Made by a program: the position numbers and the translations under genes | The notes under the pieces: model-generated | Told to the model about the DNA's origin: nothing | Seen by the model: the letters and a program-made list of their open reading frames with translations, nothing else | Database searches by the model: none | NCBI GenBank assembly: GCA_028690035.1 | Contig: JAQVCA010000009.1 | Coordinates: 1-50,885, forward strand | DNA: 50,885 nucleotides | Reading direction: 5' to 3' | Source of the DNA: Comamonas sp. | Lineage (GTDB): Bacteria; Pseudomonadota; Gammaproteobacteria; Burkholderiales; Burkholderiaceae_C | Shown: positions 29,845-38,785 of the stretch, piece after piece | Layout: every line of letters begins with the position of its first letter | Position numbering within the stretch: position 1 is the first letter of the stretch

Positions 29845-30687
29845 ATGACCTCCCCCCGCACCGAAGAGCAAACCGTTGCTTACACCGTGGAAAACCGCAT
29901 CGCCTGGGTGCGTTTCAACCGCCCGGAAAAACGCAATGCCATGAGCCCGGCCCTCAACCGCCAGATGATGCGCGTGCTCGATGAACTCGAGTTCCGTGAC
30001 GATGTGGGCGTGCTGGTGCTCAGTGGCGAAGGCACATCCTGGACGGCCGGTATGGACTTGCAAGAGTACTTCCGCGAAACCGAAGTCCACGGTCTGGCCG
30101 GCACCCGCAAGGCCCAGCGCGAGAGCTATGGTTGGTGGCGCCGCCTGCGCTGGTACCAAAAGCCCACCATCGCAATGATCAATGGCTGGTGCTTTGGTGG
30201 TGGCTATGGCCCGCTGTTTGCCTGCGATCTGGCGTTTGCGGCCGATGAGGCCAAGTTCGGCCTGTCCGAAATCAACTGGGGCATCCTGCCGGGCGGCGGC
30301 GCCTCCAAGGTGGCCGCCGAGCTGCTGCCCTTCCGCCGTGCCATGTACCACGCCATGATGGGCGAGAACATCGATGGCAAAACCGCCGCCGAATGGGGCC
30401 TGGTGAACGAATCGCTGCCGCTGGCACAGCTCAAAGAGCGCGTGACGACCGTGGCGCAGGTGCTGCTGCAGAAAAACCCCGTGGCGCTCAAAGCCACCAA
30501 GGATGCCGTGCGCCGTGTGCGCGAAATGACCTACGACAACGCCGAAGACTTCCTGGTGCGTGCGCAAGAGGCAGCCAACAGCTACGACAACGAAGGACGC
30601 AAGGAAGGCCTGCGCCAGTTCCTGGATGAAAAGACCTACAAACCTGGCTTGGGCGCTTACGACCTGAGCAAGCAAAAAGGCGCGTAA
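29845..30687 (+). CDS. ech: p-Hydroxycinnamoyl-CoA hydratase-lyase (feruloyl-CoA hydratase/aldolase)
   Basis: A 280-residue crotonase-fold enzyme that hydrates feruloyl-, coumaroyl- or caffeoyl-CoA and splits the product to vanillin or a hydroxybenzaldehyde plus acetyl-CoA. Hydratase-lyase marks beyond the general family are TAGMDLQEYFRE with Tyr75, INGWCFGGGYGPL near 112-124 for the oxyanion hole, and FGLSEINWG with Glu142, the counterpart of the catalytic Glu143 of the Pseudomonas fluorescens enzyme. AGGAAAG precedes the ATG. It leads an operon with a CoA synthetase, an acyl-CoA dehydrogenase and probably a porin. Confidence 0.93.
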   Translation: MTSPRTEEQTVAYTVENRIAWVRFNRPEKRNAMSPALNRQMMRVLDELEFRDDVGVLVLSGEGTSWTAGMDLQEYFRETEVHGLAGTRKAQRESYGWWRRLRWYQKPTIAMINGWCFGGGYGPLFACDLAFAADEAKFGLSEINWGILPGGGASKVAAELLPFRRAMYHAMMGENIDGKTAAEWGLVNESLPLAQLKERVTTVAQVLLQKNPVALKATKDAVRRVREMTYDNAEDFLVRAQEAANSYDNEGRKEGLRQFLDEKTYKPGLGAYDLSKQKGA

Positions 30688-30766
30688 GTGCCAACACCGG
30701 GCAGCGTGCATGCCGACATGCCCGCTGCCCGGTCGCCATTCAGCATCCCGGATTCAGGAGACTCCC

Positions 30767-32905
30767 GTGACGACTTCCCCCCAGGCCGCGCAGGGCGCGG
30801 CGGCTTCCGCCATCGGGCGCATGCTGCGCCCACGTTCCATTGCCATTGTTGGGGCCTCCCCTACGGCGGGCGCTCTGGGCGCCAAACTGCTCGCCAATCT
30901 GGAAAACAATGGTTTTCCGGGCGACATCCATTTGATCAACCCCAAACGCGCAGAAATTCATGGCCGCCCCTGTCTGGCTTCGGTGGACGACCTGCCCGAA
31001 GGCGTGGACGTGGCGGTGCTGGCCATCCCACAGCCGGCGGTGCTGGACACCGTGCGCGCGCTGGCGCGGCGCAAGGTGGGTGCTGCCGTGATTTTCTCTG
31101 CGGGTTTTGCCGAAGGGGGCGCTGAGGGACTGGCCCAGCAGCAGGAAATTGCCCGCATCGCCCACGAGGTGGGCATGGTGGTTGAAGGCCCCAACTGCCT
31201 GGGCAGCATCAACTATCTGGACCGCGTGCCGCTGACCTTCATCGACACCGACATCAGCGCCGAGCAGGCCGCCTTCAACCGCGCCCAACCGAGCATCGCG
31301 TTTCTGTCGCAAAGCGGCGCCATGATGGCCGTGGTGGCCCGCACCCTGGCCGACCGTGCCTTGCCGCTGTCGTTTGCCGTTTCCACCGGCAACGAAGCGG
31401 CCAGCACCATTGAGGATTACCTCGAATACGCTCTGGAAGAACCCGGCACGCGCGTGCTGGCCTTGTTTGCCGAGCAATTCCGCCATCCCCAGCGCCTGCT
31501 GGCCGCCGCGCGCCGCGCCCGCGAGCTGGGCAAGCTGATGGTGCTGTTGCACCCCGGCAAGAGCAGTGCGGCGCGCGAGTCGGCCGCCACCCACACCGGC
31601 GCGATGGCCGGTGACTATGCCGTGATGCGCGCCAAGGTCGAGCGCGCGGGGGTGGTGTTTGCCGAAACGCTGGAAGAGCTGGGTGATATCGCCGAGATCG
31701 CCCTGCGCTGCCAAAGCCTGCCGCGCAAGGGTTTGGCGGTGGTGGGCGAGTCGGGCGCTTTCAAAGCCCTATGCCTGGACTGGTGCGAAGAACTCGGGCT
31801 GGAATTGCCGGTGGTACACGATGCGGATTCCCCCGCCCTGCGCGAGGCCCTGCCGCCGTTCGTGGCGCTGAGCAATCCGCTGGATTTGACGGCGCAGGGG
31901 CTGGTCGATCCCGATCTGTACCGCCGCACGCTGGCGGCCCTGCTGGGCGATGCGCGTTTTTCGGCGGTGGTGGTGGGCGTGATCCAGCGCGATGCGGTGG
32001 CTGTCAAGCTCGAGCCGCTGCTGCAGGCCCTGCGCGAGCAGCCGGTGCGCAAGCCCGTGATCATTGCGGGGCTGGATGAGGGTGCCCAGGTGCCTGCGCA
32101 TTTCATCGAGGCCTTCCGCGCCTTGGGTGTGCCGTACTTCCCCAGCACCGAGCGCGTGCTGCGTGCCGTGCAGCGCCTGACGGCGTTTGCCCAGCGCAGC
32201 ACCAACCCTGCCGTGCTGCCCCCCGTCACGCTGACTTTGCCTGCCCAGCGCCAGGTGGTGCCGGAATATGAGTCCAAAGCGCTGTTGGCGCCCGCCGGTA
32301 TTGCCTTTGGTGCTAGCCAATTTGCCAAAGATGCCGACGCGGCAGTGGCCGCAGCCCAGGCCCTGGGCTATCCCGTGGTGCTCAAGGCGCAGTCCGAGCA
32401 GCTGTCGCACAAGAGCGATGCCGGGGGCGTGGCACTGAACATTCAGGATGCCGACGCCTTGCGCGCTGCCTGGGCGCAGATGCAGGACAGCGTGCGCGCC
32501 TACGATGCCTCCATCGTGCTCGATGGCGTGCTGGTCGAGCGCATGGGCCAGCGGGGGCTGGAGCTGATCATCGGGGCCAAAAACGACCCGCAGTGGGGCC
32601 CAGTGATTCTGGTGGGCCTGGGCGGCGTCACCGCCGAGGTCATTCAGGATGTGCGCCTGCTCGATGCCGATCTGTCGCAAGCGGAAATCGTCGCCGAACT
32701 CAACCGCCTCAAGAGTGCGGCCCTGTTCCACGGCTTCCGTGGTGCACCCGTGCTGGACATCGCGGCCGTGGCCGCCTTGATCGAACGCCTGGGCCAAGTG
32801 CTGCGTGGCACCCCAGCCATCCGCGAGATCGATCTGAACCCGGTGGTCGTGTACCCCCAGGGCCAAGGCGTCCTGGCGCTGGATGCGCTGATGCTGATCG
32901 ATTGA
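30767..32905 (+). CDS. NDP-forming acyl-CoA synthetase, probable feruloyl-CoA synthetase
   Basis: A 712-residue single-chain ADP-forming-type acyl-CoA synthetase: CoA-binding Rossmann domain (MLRPRSIAIVGASPTAGALG near 19-38), succinyl-CoA-ligase-like domains with a conserved phospho-histidine region (ATHTGAMAGDYAV), and a C-terminal ATP-grasp domain (YPVVLKAQSEQLSHKSDAGGV, REIDLNPVVVYPQG). GTG at 30767 is chosen for AGGAGA seven bases upstream. FerA of Sphingobium SYK-6 belongs to this superfamily rather than to the AMP-forming ligases, so a role in activating ferulate and coumarate for Ech, encoded 79 bases upstream, is well supported. Confidence 0.85.
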   Translation: MTTSPQAAQGAAASAIGRMLRPRSIAIVGASPTAGALGAKLLANLENNGFPGDIHLINPKRAEIHGRPCLASVDDLPEGVDVAVLAIPQPAVLDTVRALARRKVGAAVIFSAGFAEGGAEGLAQQQEIARIAHEVGMVVEGPNCLGSINYLDRVPLTFIDTDISAEQAAFNRAQPSIAFLSQSGAMMAVVARTLADRALPLSFAVSTGNEAASTIEDYLEYALEEPGTRVLALFAEQFRHPQRLLAAARRARELGKLMVLLHPGKSSAARESAATHTGAMAGDYAVMRAKVERAGVVFAETLEELGDIAEIALRCQSLPRKGLAVVGESGAFKALCLDWCEELGLELPVVHDADSPALREALPPFVALSNPLDLTAQGLVDPDLYRRTLAALLGDARFSAVVVGVIQRDAVAVKLEPLLQALREQPVRKPVIIAGLDEGAQVPAHFIEAFRALGVPYFPSTERVLRAVQRLTAFAQRSTNPAVLPPVTLTLPAQRQVVPEYESKALLAPAGIAFGASQFAKDADAAVAAAQALGYPVVLKAQSEQLSHKSDAGGVALNIQDADALRAAWAQMQDSVRAYDASIVLDGVLVERMGQRGLELIIGAKNDPQWGPVILVGLGGVTAEVIQDVRLLDADLSQAEIVAELNRLKSAALFHGFRGAPVLDIAAVAALIERLGQVLRGTPAIREIDLNPVVVYPQGQGVLALDALMLID

Positions 32906-33014
32906 TCGGCCGCTCTGGCCGGCACCGGCCAGCAGCGCCTCCGGCACTTCACCCCTCTGCCCCGACCCCACTTGCCCGCGCGCCGGTGGGGCGGGCATCC
33001 GTAAGGAACCCTGT

Positions 33015-34751
33015 ATGAGCGAGCACAGCCATTACATCCCCCCGTTGGCCGATATGGCCTTTGTCCTTGAACACTGGCTCAACGCCCCGGCCGACTGGCA
33101 GCGCATGCCCGCTTTTGCTGCGCTGGACGCCGACACCGCGCGCATGGTTTGCGAAGCGGCCGGTGATTTTTGTGCCGGGCAGCTGGCCCCGCTGAACAGC
33201 AGCGGTGATCTGCAGGGCTGTACCCTGCAAGCCGGTCAGGTGCGCACCCCCGATGGCTTTGCCGCTGCCTACCAAGCGTATGTGCAAGCGGGCTGGCCTG
33301 CCTTGGCCTGCGATGCCAGCGTCGGCGGCCAGGGCCTGCCCGGCCTGCTGGATGCGGTGCTCAACGAGATGATCGCCAGCAGCAACCACGCCTGGGCCAT
33401 GTACCTGGGCATCATGCATGGGGCGTATGCCTGCTTGCATGCCCATGCCAGCGCAGAGCTACAGGCCCAATACCTGCCCAAGTTGGTCAGCGGCGAGTGG
33501 CTGGCCACCATGTGCCTGACCGAACCCCAGGCGGGCAGTGATCTGGGCTTGCTGCGCACCCAGGCCCAGCCTGCCGAAGATGGCAGCTACCGCATCAGCG
33601 GCAACAAGATTCTCATTTCCGGCGGCGAACAGGATTTGACCGACAACATCGTCCACTTGGTGCTGGCACGCCTGCCCGATGCGCCCGCAGGCACCAAAGG
33701 CATCTCGCTGTTTCTGGTACCGAAAAAAATCCCCCAGGCCGACGCCAGCTGGGTGCCCAACACCGTGTACTGCGATGGCATCGAGAAAAAGATGGGCATC
33801 AAAGGCAGCGCCACCTGCGCCATGCGCTTTGAATCGGCCCAGGGCTGGCTCATTGGGCAGCCCCACCGTGGGCTGGCGGCCATGTTCATCATGATGAACT
33901 CGGCCCGTCTGCACGTGGGCCTGCAGGGGGTGGGCCATGCCGAAACCGCGTACCAGCTGGCCCTGGCCTACGCACGCGAGCGCCAGCAAATGCGCGCCGT
34001 GGTGCGCCCGGCAGGTGCCACCGGCGCTGCCGATGCCATCGTGCACCACCCGGCGGTGCGCCGCATTCTGTGGGATCTGCGCGTATGGACGCAGGGCATG
34101 CGTGCCCTGGGGTACTGGTGTGGCCATGTCATCGATCTGGCCGCGCACGCACCCGATGCCGACGAGCGTGCCCGTGCCCAGGCGCTGGCCGCACTGCTGA
34201 CGCCCATCGTCAAGTCGCTGTTCACCGAGCGCGGCTTCCAGCTGGCCAGCGATGCCCTGCAAGTGTTTGGCGGCTACGGCTACGTGCACGAATACCGTAT
34301 TGAGCAGATCGTGCGCGACAGCCGCATCGCCATGATTTACGAGGGCACCAACCAAATTCAGGCGGCCGATTTGCTGCAGCGCAAAGTGCTGGCCAGCCCC
34401 GATGGCCTGGCCCCGCTGCTGGAAGCCTGGCGTGCCGAGGCAGCCTTGCCCTCGGCCCATGCGGCCACGTTGCAGGCCTGGTGCGATCGTCTGGCCCAGG
34501 CCACCCAGGCCCTGGCCGAAGACGCCGCGCACGATGCCGAGCTGCCCGCCCGCGCCGCCGAGGACTACCTGCGCCTGGTGGGCACTGTGGCGCTGGCTTT
34601 TGCCTGGTGCCGTGCTGCCCGCGTGGCCGACCCGGCCACCCACGCCGACAAGCACGACAGCGCACGCTACTGCTTCGATTACGTGCTGCCCCATGCCGAG
34701 CACTGGTTGCGCTTGGTGCAGGCAGCGCGCCACCGCGTTGCGCCGCTCTGA
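33015..34751 (+). CDS. Acyl-CoA dehydrogenase of the hydroxycinnamate operon
   Basis: A 578-residue FAD-dependent acyl-CoA dehydrogenase of the larger type with a C-terminal extension. Landmarks are MCLTEPQAGSDLGLLRTQA near 164-182, the QVFGGYGYVHEYRIEQIVRDSRIAMIYEGTNQIQ block near 416-449 containing the probable catalytic Glu (YEGT), and a final helical domain. AAGGAA precedes the ATG. In the Acinetobacter hca cluster a dehydrogenase (HcaD) beside the hydratase-lyase desaturates hydroxyphenylpropionyl-CoA to the cinnamoyl-CoA; the same job is likely here, extending the pathway to dihydrocinnamates. Confidence 0.87.
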   Translation: MSEHSHYIPPLADMAFVLEHWLNAPADWQRMPAFAALDADTARMVCEAAGDFCAGQLAPLNSSGDLQGCTLQAGQVRTPDGFAAAYQAYVQAGWPALACDASVGGQGLPGLLDAVLNEMIASSNHAWAMYLGIMHGAYACLHAHASAELQAQYLPKLVSGEWLATMCLTEPQAGSDLGLLRTQAQPAEDGSYRISGNKILISGGEQDLTDNIVHLVLARLPDAPAGTKGISLFLVPKKIPQADASWVPNTVYCDGIEKKMGIKGSATCAMRFESAQGWLIGQPHRGLAAMFIMMNSARLHVGLQGVGHAETAYQLALAYARERQQMRAVVRPAGATGAADAIVHHPAVRRILWDLRVWTQGMRALGYWCGHVIDLAAHAPDADERARAQALAALLTPIVKSLFTERGFQLASDALQVFGGYGYVHEYRIEQIVRDSRIAMIYEGTNQIQAADLLQRKVLASPDGLAPLLEAWRAEAALPSAHAATLQAWCDRLAQATQALAEDAAHDAELPARAAEDYLRLVGTVALAFAWCRAARVADPATHADKHDSARYCFDYVLPHAEHWLRLVQAARHRVAPL

Positions 34752-34800
34752 CGTCCAGACTGGTGCAGCTATTTCCCTAGAAAAAACAGGAGACAAAACG

Positions 34801-35907
34801 ATGCAACGATCCCTTTGGAAGGGCTGTGCCGCAGCCTGCGTGCCACTGCTGGTGGCCGGTGTGGCCAGCGCGCAAAGCCATGTGCAGCTGTACGGTGCTG
34901 TGGACGCGGGGGTGGAATACCTCAACCGCGTCGGTGGTAGCGGTTCGCAGATGCGTATGCCAACCGTGACTGGCGGTGTCATGCCCTCGCGTCTGGGCTT
35001 TCGTGGCACGGAAGATCTGGGCAATGGACTGAAGGCGCAGTTCGTGCTGGAGATGGGCACTGCCCTGGATACCGGTACGACCCAGCAAAGCGGGCGGGGC
35101 TTTGGTCGTCAGGCCAACGTCGGCTTGTCCGGCCATTGGGGCACGCTGACGCTGGGGCGCCAGTACACCATGGGGCTGTACGCCATGATCGGCTCCGACC
35201 TGATGGGGCCGGCCGTCTTTGGTCTGGGTTCGCTCAACGCCTACATCCCCAACCAGCGCGTGGACAACGCCGTGGCCTATCGTGGCAAGTTTGGCGCGTG
35301 GGAGGTGGGTGCTTTGTACTCTGCCGGGCGCGATGGCCTGGCGCCCTCCAACTGCGCCGGTGAAAATGGCAGCGCTGGCTGCGATGCCTATTCCGCCATG
35401 GTCAAGTACGCCACCCCGGCCTGGGGTGTGACCTTGGCGCACGATCGGCTCAAAGGCACGGCAGGCTCGGCCTTCTTTGGCCAGCCAGGGGGCCTGACCA
35501 TTGGCCAAGGCAGCCGCGACGACCACACCTACCTGACCGGCTATTACATGCTGGACAAGACCCGCCTAGGGGCCGGTGTTCTCCACCGCAACCTCAAGGC
35601 TGTGGGCGAAACCTACCGCAGCAACCAGTACTACGTGGCGGTCAGCCACCCGGTGGCCGATAAGGTGGTGCTGGATGCCACCTACACCTACCTGGACGCC
35701 AACCGCCGCCAGGCCAACGCCCACCTGCTGTCTGTGCGCGGCAACTACCTGTTCAGCAAGCGCACCAAGGCCTACGCCCTGGCCGGTACGGTACACAACG
35801 ATGCCAACGTGGGCTACAGCGTCTCCGGTGGCACGGCGGCCCCCGCTTCGCCTGGCTTGGGCAAGGGCCAGGTGGGGGTGATGGTCGGGCTGTTCCACGC
35901 GTTCTAA
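34801..35907 (+). CDS. Outer-membrane porin (general beta-proteobacterial type)
   Basis: A 368-residue 16-strand trimeric porin: signal peptide ending VASA-QSH, then VQLYGAVDAGVEYLNRVGG, SRLGFRGTEDLGNGLKAQFVLE, WGTLTLGRQ and a last strand ending in LFHAF with the terminal Phe. AGGAGA is nine bases before the ATG and 49 bases separate it from the dehydrogenase, so it probably belongs to the hydroxycinnamate operon and lets the aromatic acids across the outer membrane. Substrate preference cannot be read from sequence. Confidence 0.92.
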   Translation: MQRSLWKGCAAACVPLLVAGVASAQSHVQLYGAVDAGVEYLNRVGGSGSQMRMPTVTGGVMPSRLGFRGTEDLGNGLKAQFVLEMGTALDTGTTQQSGRGFGRQANVGLSGHWGTLTLGRQYTMGLYAMIGSDLMGPAVFGLGSLNAYIPNQRVDNAVAYRGKFGAWEVGALYSAGRDGLAPSNCAGENGSAGCDAYSAMVKYATPAWGVTLAHDRLKGTAGSAFFGQPGGLTIGQGSRDDHTYLTGYYMLDKTRLGAGVLHRNLKAVGETYRSNQYYVAVSHPVADKVVLDATYTYLDANRRQANAHLLSVRGNYLFSKRTKAYALAGTVHNDANVGYSVSGGTAAPASPGLGKGQVGVMVGLFHAF

Positions 35908-35915
35908 GAGTTTGC

Positions 35916-35971
35916 TCATGATCTCGGCACACCCGTGTGCAGATCATGAACAGGCATTTAAGCAAATGCCT
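35916..35971 (+). terminator. Two tandem hairpins after the porin gene
   Basis: TCATGATCT at 35916-35924 pairs with AGATCATGA at 35941-35949, enclosing GCACAC/GTGTGC with a two-base bulge; directly after it CAGGCATTT and AAATGCCTG (35951-35971) form a second stem. Neither has a T tract, so they may terminate weakly, protect the 3' end of the operon mRNA, or be protein-binding dyads before the chemoreceptor gene. Confidence 0.5.
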
Positions 35972-36037
35972 GTACCGCACCGCACCGCTGCGGTGGCCGG
36001 TGCGGCACAGGCACTTTTGACTTGACAAAGGCAGCGC

Positions 36038-37654
36038 ATGAAAGACATGCACAGGCTGGTCGCAGGGGCCTTGGGCCGTGGCCGGGTGGTTGGCAGCTTT
36101 GGCATCGGGCGGCAATTGGTGCTGGCCTTCGGTTTTGTGTTGTTGGTGATGGGGGTTTTTGTCGGTGGTGCTTTGCTCCAGCAAAAAGCCATCGAGGCAT
36201 CGCTGCACGAGTTTGGTGCGGTGGAGATCGACCGCATTCGCCGGGTGGATCACTGGATCCGCATCTCCGAAGATGCCGCTTTGCGATTCATGGCGGTGAA
36301 TAAGTCCAACGATCCGGGCATTCAGGAGTTTTTGGGTGTGGGGCTGGACGCGCACCTGCAGCAGGCCGAGGCCCTGGCCGCCGAGATCACCGCTGCTGCC
36401 ACCACGCCGCAAGAGCAGGATTGGCTGGCCCGGTTCACGCCAATTCAGGCTGCGCTGCATGCGGCACGGCAGGAGGTGGATGGCTACAAAAAGATTGGTG
36501 ATGCCGCTGGGGCCAGCGCCTTGTTTGATACGCAATTCATCCCGGCCCAGCAGGCCTACAGCACCGCTTTGCACCAGTACGGCCAGTTACAGCGCCAGGG
36601 GCTGGAAGAGCGATTGGCTGCTGTGCAGGAGGCGGGTCGGCGCAAGGCGCTGTTTGCTGCCAGTGCCGCCTTGCTCATGACGTTGCTGGGTACCGTGCTG
36701 GCTTGGCGCATCGTGCGGCACATCCAGCGTTCGCTGGGCACGGCGGTGCATTCGGCCGAGTGCGTGGCCCAAGGAGATTTGTCGTCCACAGTGCAGGTGT
36801 CCGGGTCGGATGAGTTCACGGCCTTGATGCATGCCATGGCGGCCATGAATACCGGCTTGCAGTGCATCGTTGGCGAAGTGCGGGCAGGCACTGAAGGCAT
36901 TGCCGCTGCGGCCCAGGAGATCACGCTGGGCAACAGCGAGTTGTCTGAGCGCACACAGCGGCAAGCGCTCAGTCTGGAGAAAACCACCTTGGCGATGGAC
37001 CAGCTGACCGGGGCCGTACAGCGCAATACCGCCACGGCTGACCAGGCCGATGCCCACGCCCGCCAAGCCACCGACGTAGCGTTACAAGGCGATGCCATGA
37101 TGGCCCAGCTGGTCAGCACCATGGCGGGTATCGACCAGGCATCGCGCCGGATCGAGGAAATCGTCGGTGTTATCGACGGCATCGCCTTTCAGACCAATAT
37201 CCTGGCCTTGAATGCCGCTGTGGAAGCGGCCCGCGCCGGTGCCCAGGGGCGCGGTTTTGCCGTAGTGGCCCAGGAAGTGCGCAGCTTGGCCCAGAGCGCA
37301 GCCCAGGCGGCCCGAGAAATCAAGGTGCTGATTGCTGACTCCGCAGACAAGGTGCGCACCGGCAGCACCCAGGTCGAGCAGGCCCGTGATGCGATGCAGC
37401 AGACCGTATCCACCATCCAAAATGTCAGCACACTGATGGCTGAGATGAGCACCGCAGCGGCCGAGCAAGCCACTGATATCACCCATGTGCATACCTGTGT
37501 GGGGGCACTCGATGCCATCACGCAGCAAAATGCGGCCCTTGTCGGGCAGGCCACGGCGGCGGCCCAGCGCCTGCACCAGCAGGCCCAGCGGTTGCAGGCA
37601 ACGGTGGCCGCTTTCCGGCTGGCATCGTCCCCTTTGCCGAAACTAGCGGGGTAA
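36038..37654 (+). CDS. Methyl-accepting chemotaxis protein
   Basis: A 538-residue transmembrane chemoreceptor. TM1 is near 26-48 ([21 protein letters not shown]), a four-helix-bundle periplasmic ligand domain runs to about 203, TM2 is near 205-225, a HAMP domain follows, and the cytoplasmic hairpin tip is [21 protein letters not shown] with [13 protein letters not shown]. There is no NWxxF-type CheR-tethering pentapeptide at the C-terminus. The gene lies directly after the hydroxycinnamate operon and porin, so an aromatic acid or pathway intermediate is a reasonable ligand; this is inferred from position only. Confidence 0.92.
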   Translation: MKDMHRLVAGALGRGRVVGSFGIGRQLVLAFGFVLLVMGVFVGGALLQQKAIEASLHEFGAVEIDRIRRVDHWIRISEDAALRFMAVNKSNDPGIQEFLGVGLDAHLQQAEALAAEITAAATTPQEQDWLARFTPIQAALHAARQEVDGYKKIGDAAGASALFDTQFIPAQQAYSTALHQYGQLQRQGLEERLAAVQEAGRRKALFAASAALLMTLLGTVLAWRIVRHIQRSLGTAVHSAECVAQGDLSSTVQVSGSDEFTALMHAMAAMNTGLQCIVGEVRAGTEGIAAAAQEITLGNSELSERTQRQALSLEKTTLAMDQLTGAVQRNTATADQADAHARQATDVALQGDAMMAQLVSTMAGIDQASRRIEEIVGVIDGIAFQTNILALNAAVEAARAGAQGRGFAVVAQEVRSLAQSAAQAAREIKVLIADSADKVRTGSTQVEQARDAMQQTVSTIQNVSTLMAEMSTAAAEQATDITHVHTCVGALDAITQQNAALVGQATAAAQRLHQQAQRLQATVAAFRLASSPLPKLAG

Positions 37655-37682
37655 GGCCTCTATCATCTGCTAGACAAAAAGT

Positions 37683-37717
37683 GCCGGGCAGACGATGCGC
37701 CCGGCGTTGATTTTTTT
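37683..37717 (+). terminator. Terminator of the chemoreceptor gene
   Basis: GCCGGGC at 37683-37689 pairs with GCCCGGC at 37699-37705 over a nine-base loop, followed by GTTGA and seven T residues. It lies 28 bases past the receptor stop and separates it from the aldo/keto reductase gene. Confidence 0.85.
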
Positions 37718-37737
37718 GAGTTTCCAAAGAGCCTTGC

Positions 37738-38766
37738 ATGCCATCTCCTCGCCCCTTGAATCTCTTTTGCCCCAGCGCTGACCAACGCGTTGCCTTGGGT
37801 TGCATGAACTTAAGCCATGCCTACGGCCAACCGCCCAGCGTGGAACAGGCGCAAGCCCTGCTGCACGCGGCACTGGATGCGGGCGTCACGCTGTTTGACA
37901 CCGCCGCGCTGTACGGTTTTGGCGCCAATGAACGCCTGGTCGGCCCGGTGCTGGCCCCGCACCGCAGCCGCATCACCCTGTGCAGCAAGGGCGGCATGGC
38001 CGGGGTGGCGGGGGATGATGGCGTGGTGCGCCGCGTCATCGATGGTCGCCCGCAGACCCTGCGCCAGAACTGTGAAGACAGCCTGCGCCGCCTGGGCACC
38101 GACGTGATCGACCTGTACTACCTGCACCGCTGGGACCCGCGCGTGCCGATCGAAGAATCCGTGGGCGAAATGGCACGCCTGAAAGACGAGGGCAAGATCC
38201 GCACCCTGGGCCTGTCCGAAGTGGGCGTGGACACCCTGCGCCGCGCGCACCGCGAGCACCCCATCACCGCGCTGCAAAGCGAGTATTCGCTGTGGTCGCG
38301 CAACGCCGAGCTGGGCACGCTGGCCGCCTGCCAGGAGCTGGGCATTGCCTATGTGGCCTTCAGCCCGCTGGGCCGCGCCTTTTTGACCGGTGGGCTGCAG
38401 GACGTGGGCAGCCTGGTCAAAGGCGACATCCGCAGCGCCATGCCGCGCTTTGCCCCCGAAGCCTACGCGCGCAACCTGCAGCTGCTGGCCCCCATGCAGC
38501 GCATCGCCGACCAGGTGGGCTGCACGCTGGCCGAGCTGGCCATTGCCTGGGTGCTGCACCAGGGCGAGCACATCATTGCCTTGCCCGGTACCACCCGTGT
38601 GGACCACCTGCACGAAGACCTGCGCGGCGGTGCGCTGGCGCTGGACGCCGCCACGCTGCAGGCGCTGGACGCGCTCTTCCGCCCCGAAGCCATCGTGGGC
38701 GACCGCTATCCGCTGCAGGGCCAGCGCGAGGTGGACACCGAAAAGTACGCCTTCGAGCACCGGTAA
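37738..38766 (+). CDS. Aldo/keto reductase
   Basis: A 342-residue TIM-barrel NADPH-dependent oxidoreductase. The catalytic tetrad can be placed as Asp in LFDTAALYG (near 54), Tyr in the same stretch (near 59), Lys in LCSKGG (near 83) and His in YYLHRWD (near 125). The C-terminal IIALPGTTRVDHLHEDL is the usual cofactor-binding end. Physiological substrate is unknown; it is followed 20 bases later by a LysR gene on the same strand, which may co-express with it. Confidence 0.9.
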   Translation: MPSPRPLNLFCPSADQRVALGCMNLSHAYGQPPSVEQAQALLHAALDAGVTLFDTAALYGFGANERLVGPVLAPHRSRITLCSKGGMAGVAGDDGVVRRVIDGRPQTLRQNCEDSLRRLGTDVIDLYYLHRWDPRVPIEESVGEMARLKDEGKIRTLGLSEVGVDTLRRAHREHPITALQSEYSLWSRNAELGTLAACQELGIAYVAFSPLGRAFLTGGLQDVGSLVKGDIRSAMPRFAPEAYARNLQLLAPMQRIADQVGCTLAELAIAWVLHQGEHIIALPGTTRVDHLHEDLRGGALALDAATLQALDALFRPEAIVGDRYPLQGQREVDTEKYAFEHR

Positions 38767-38785
38767 AGCCCCCTGCGCGCCCAGC

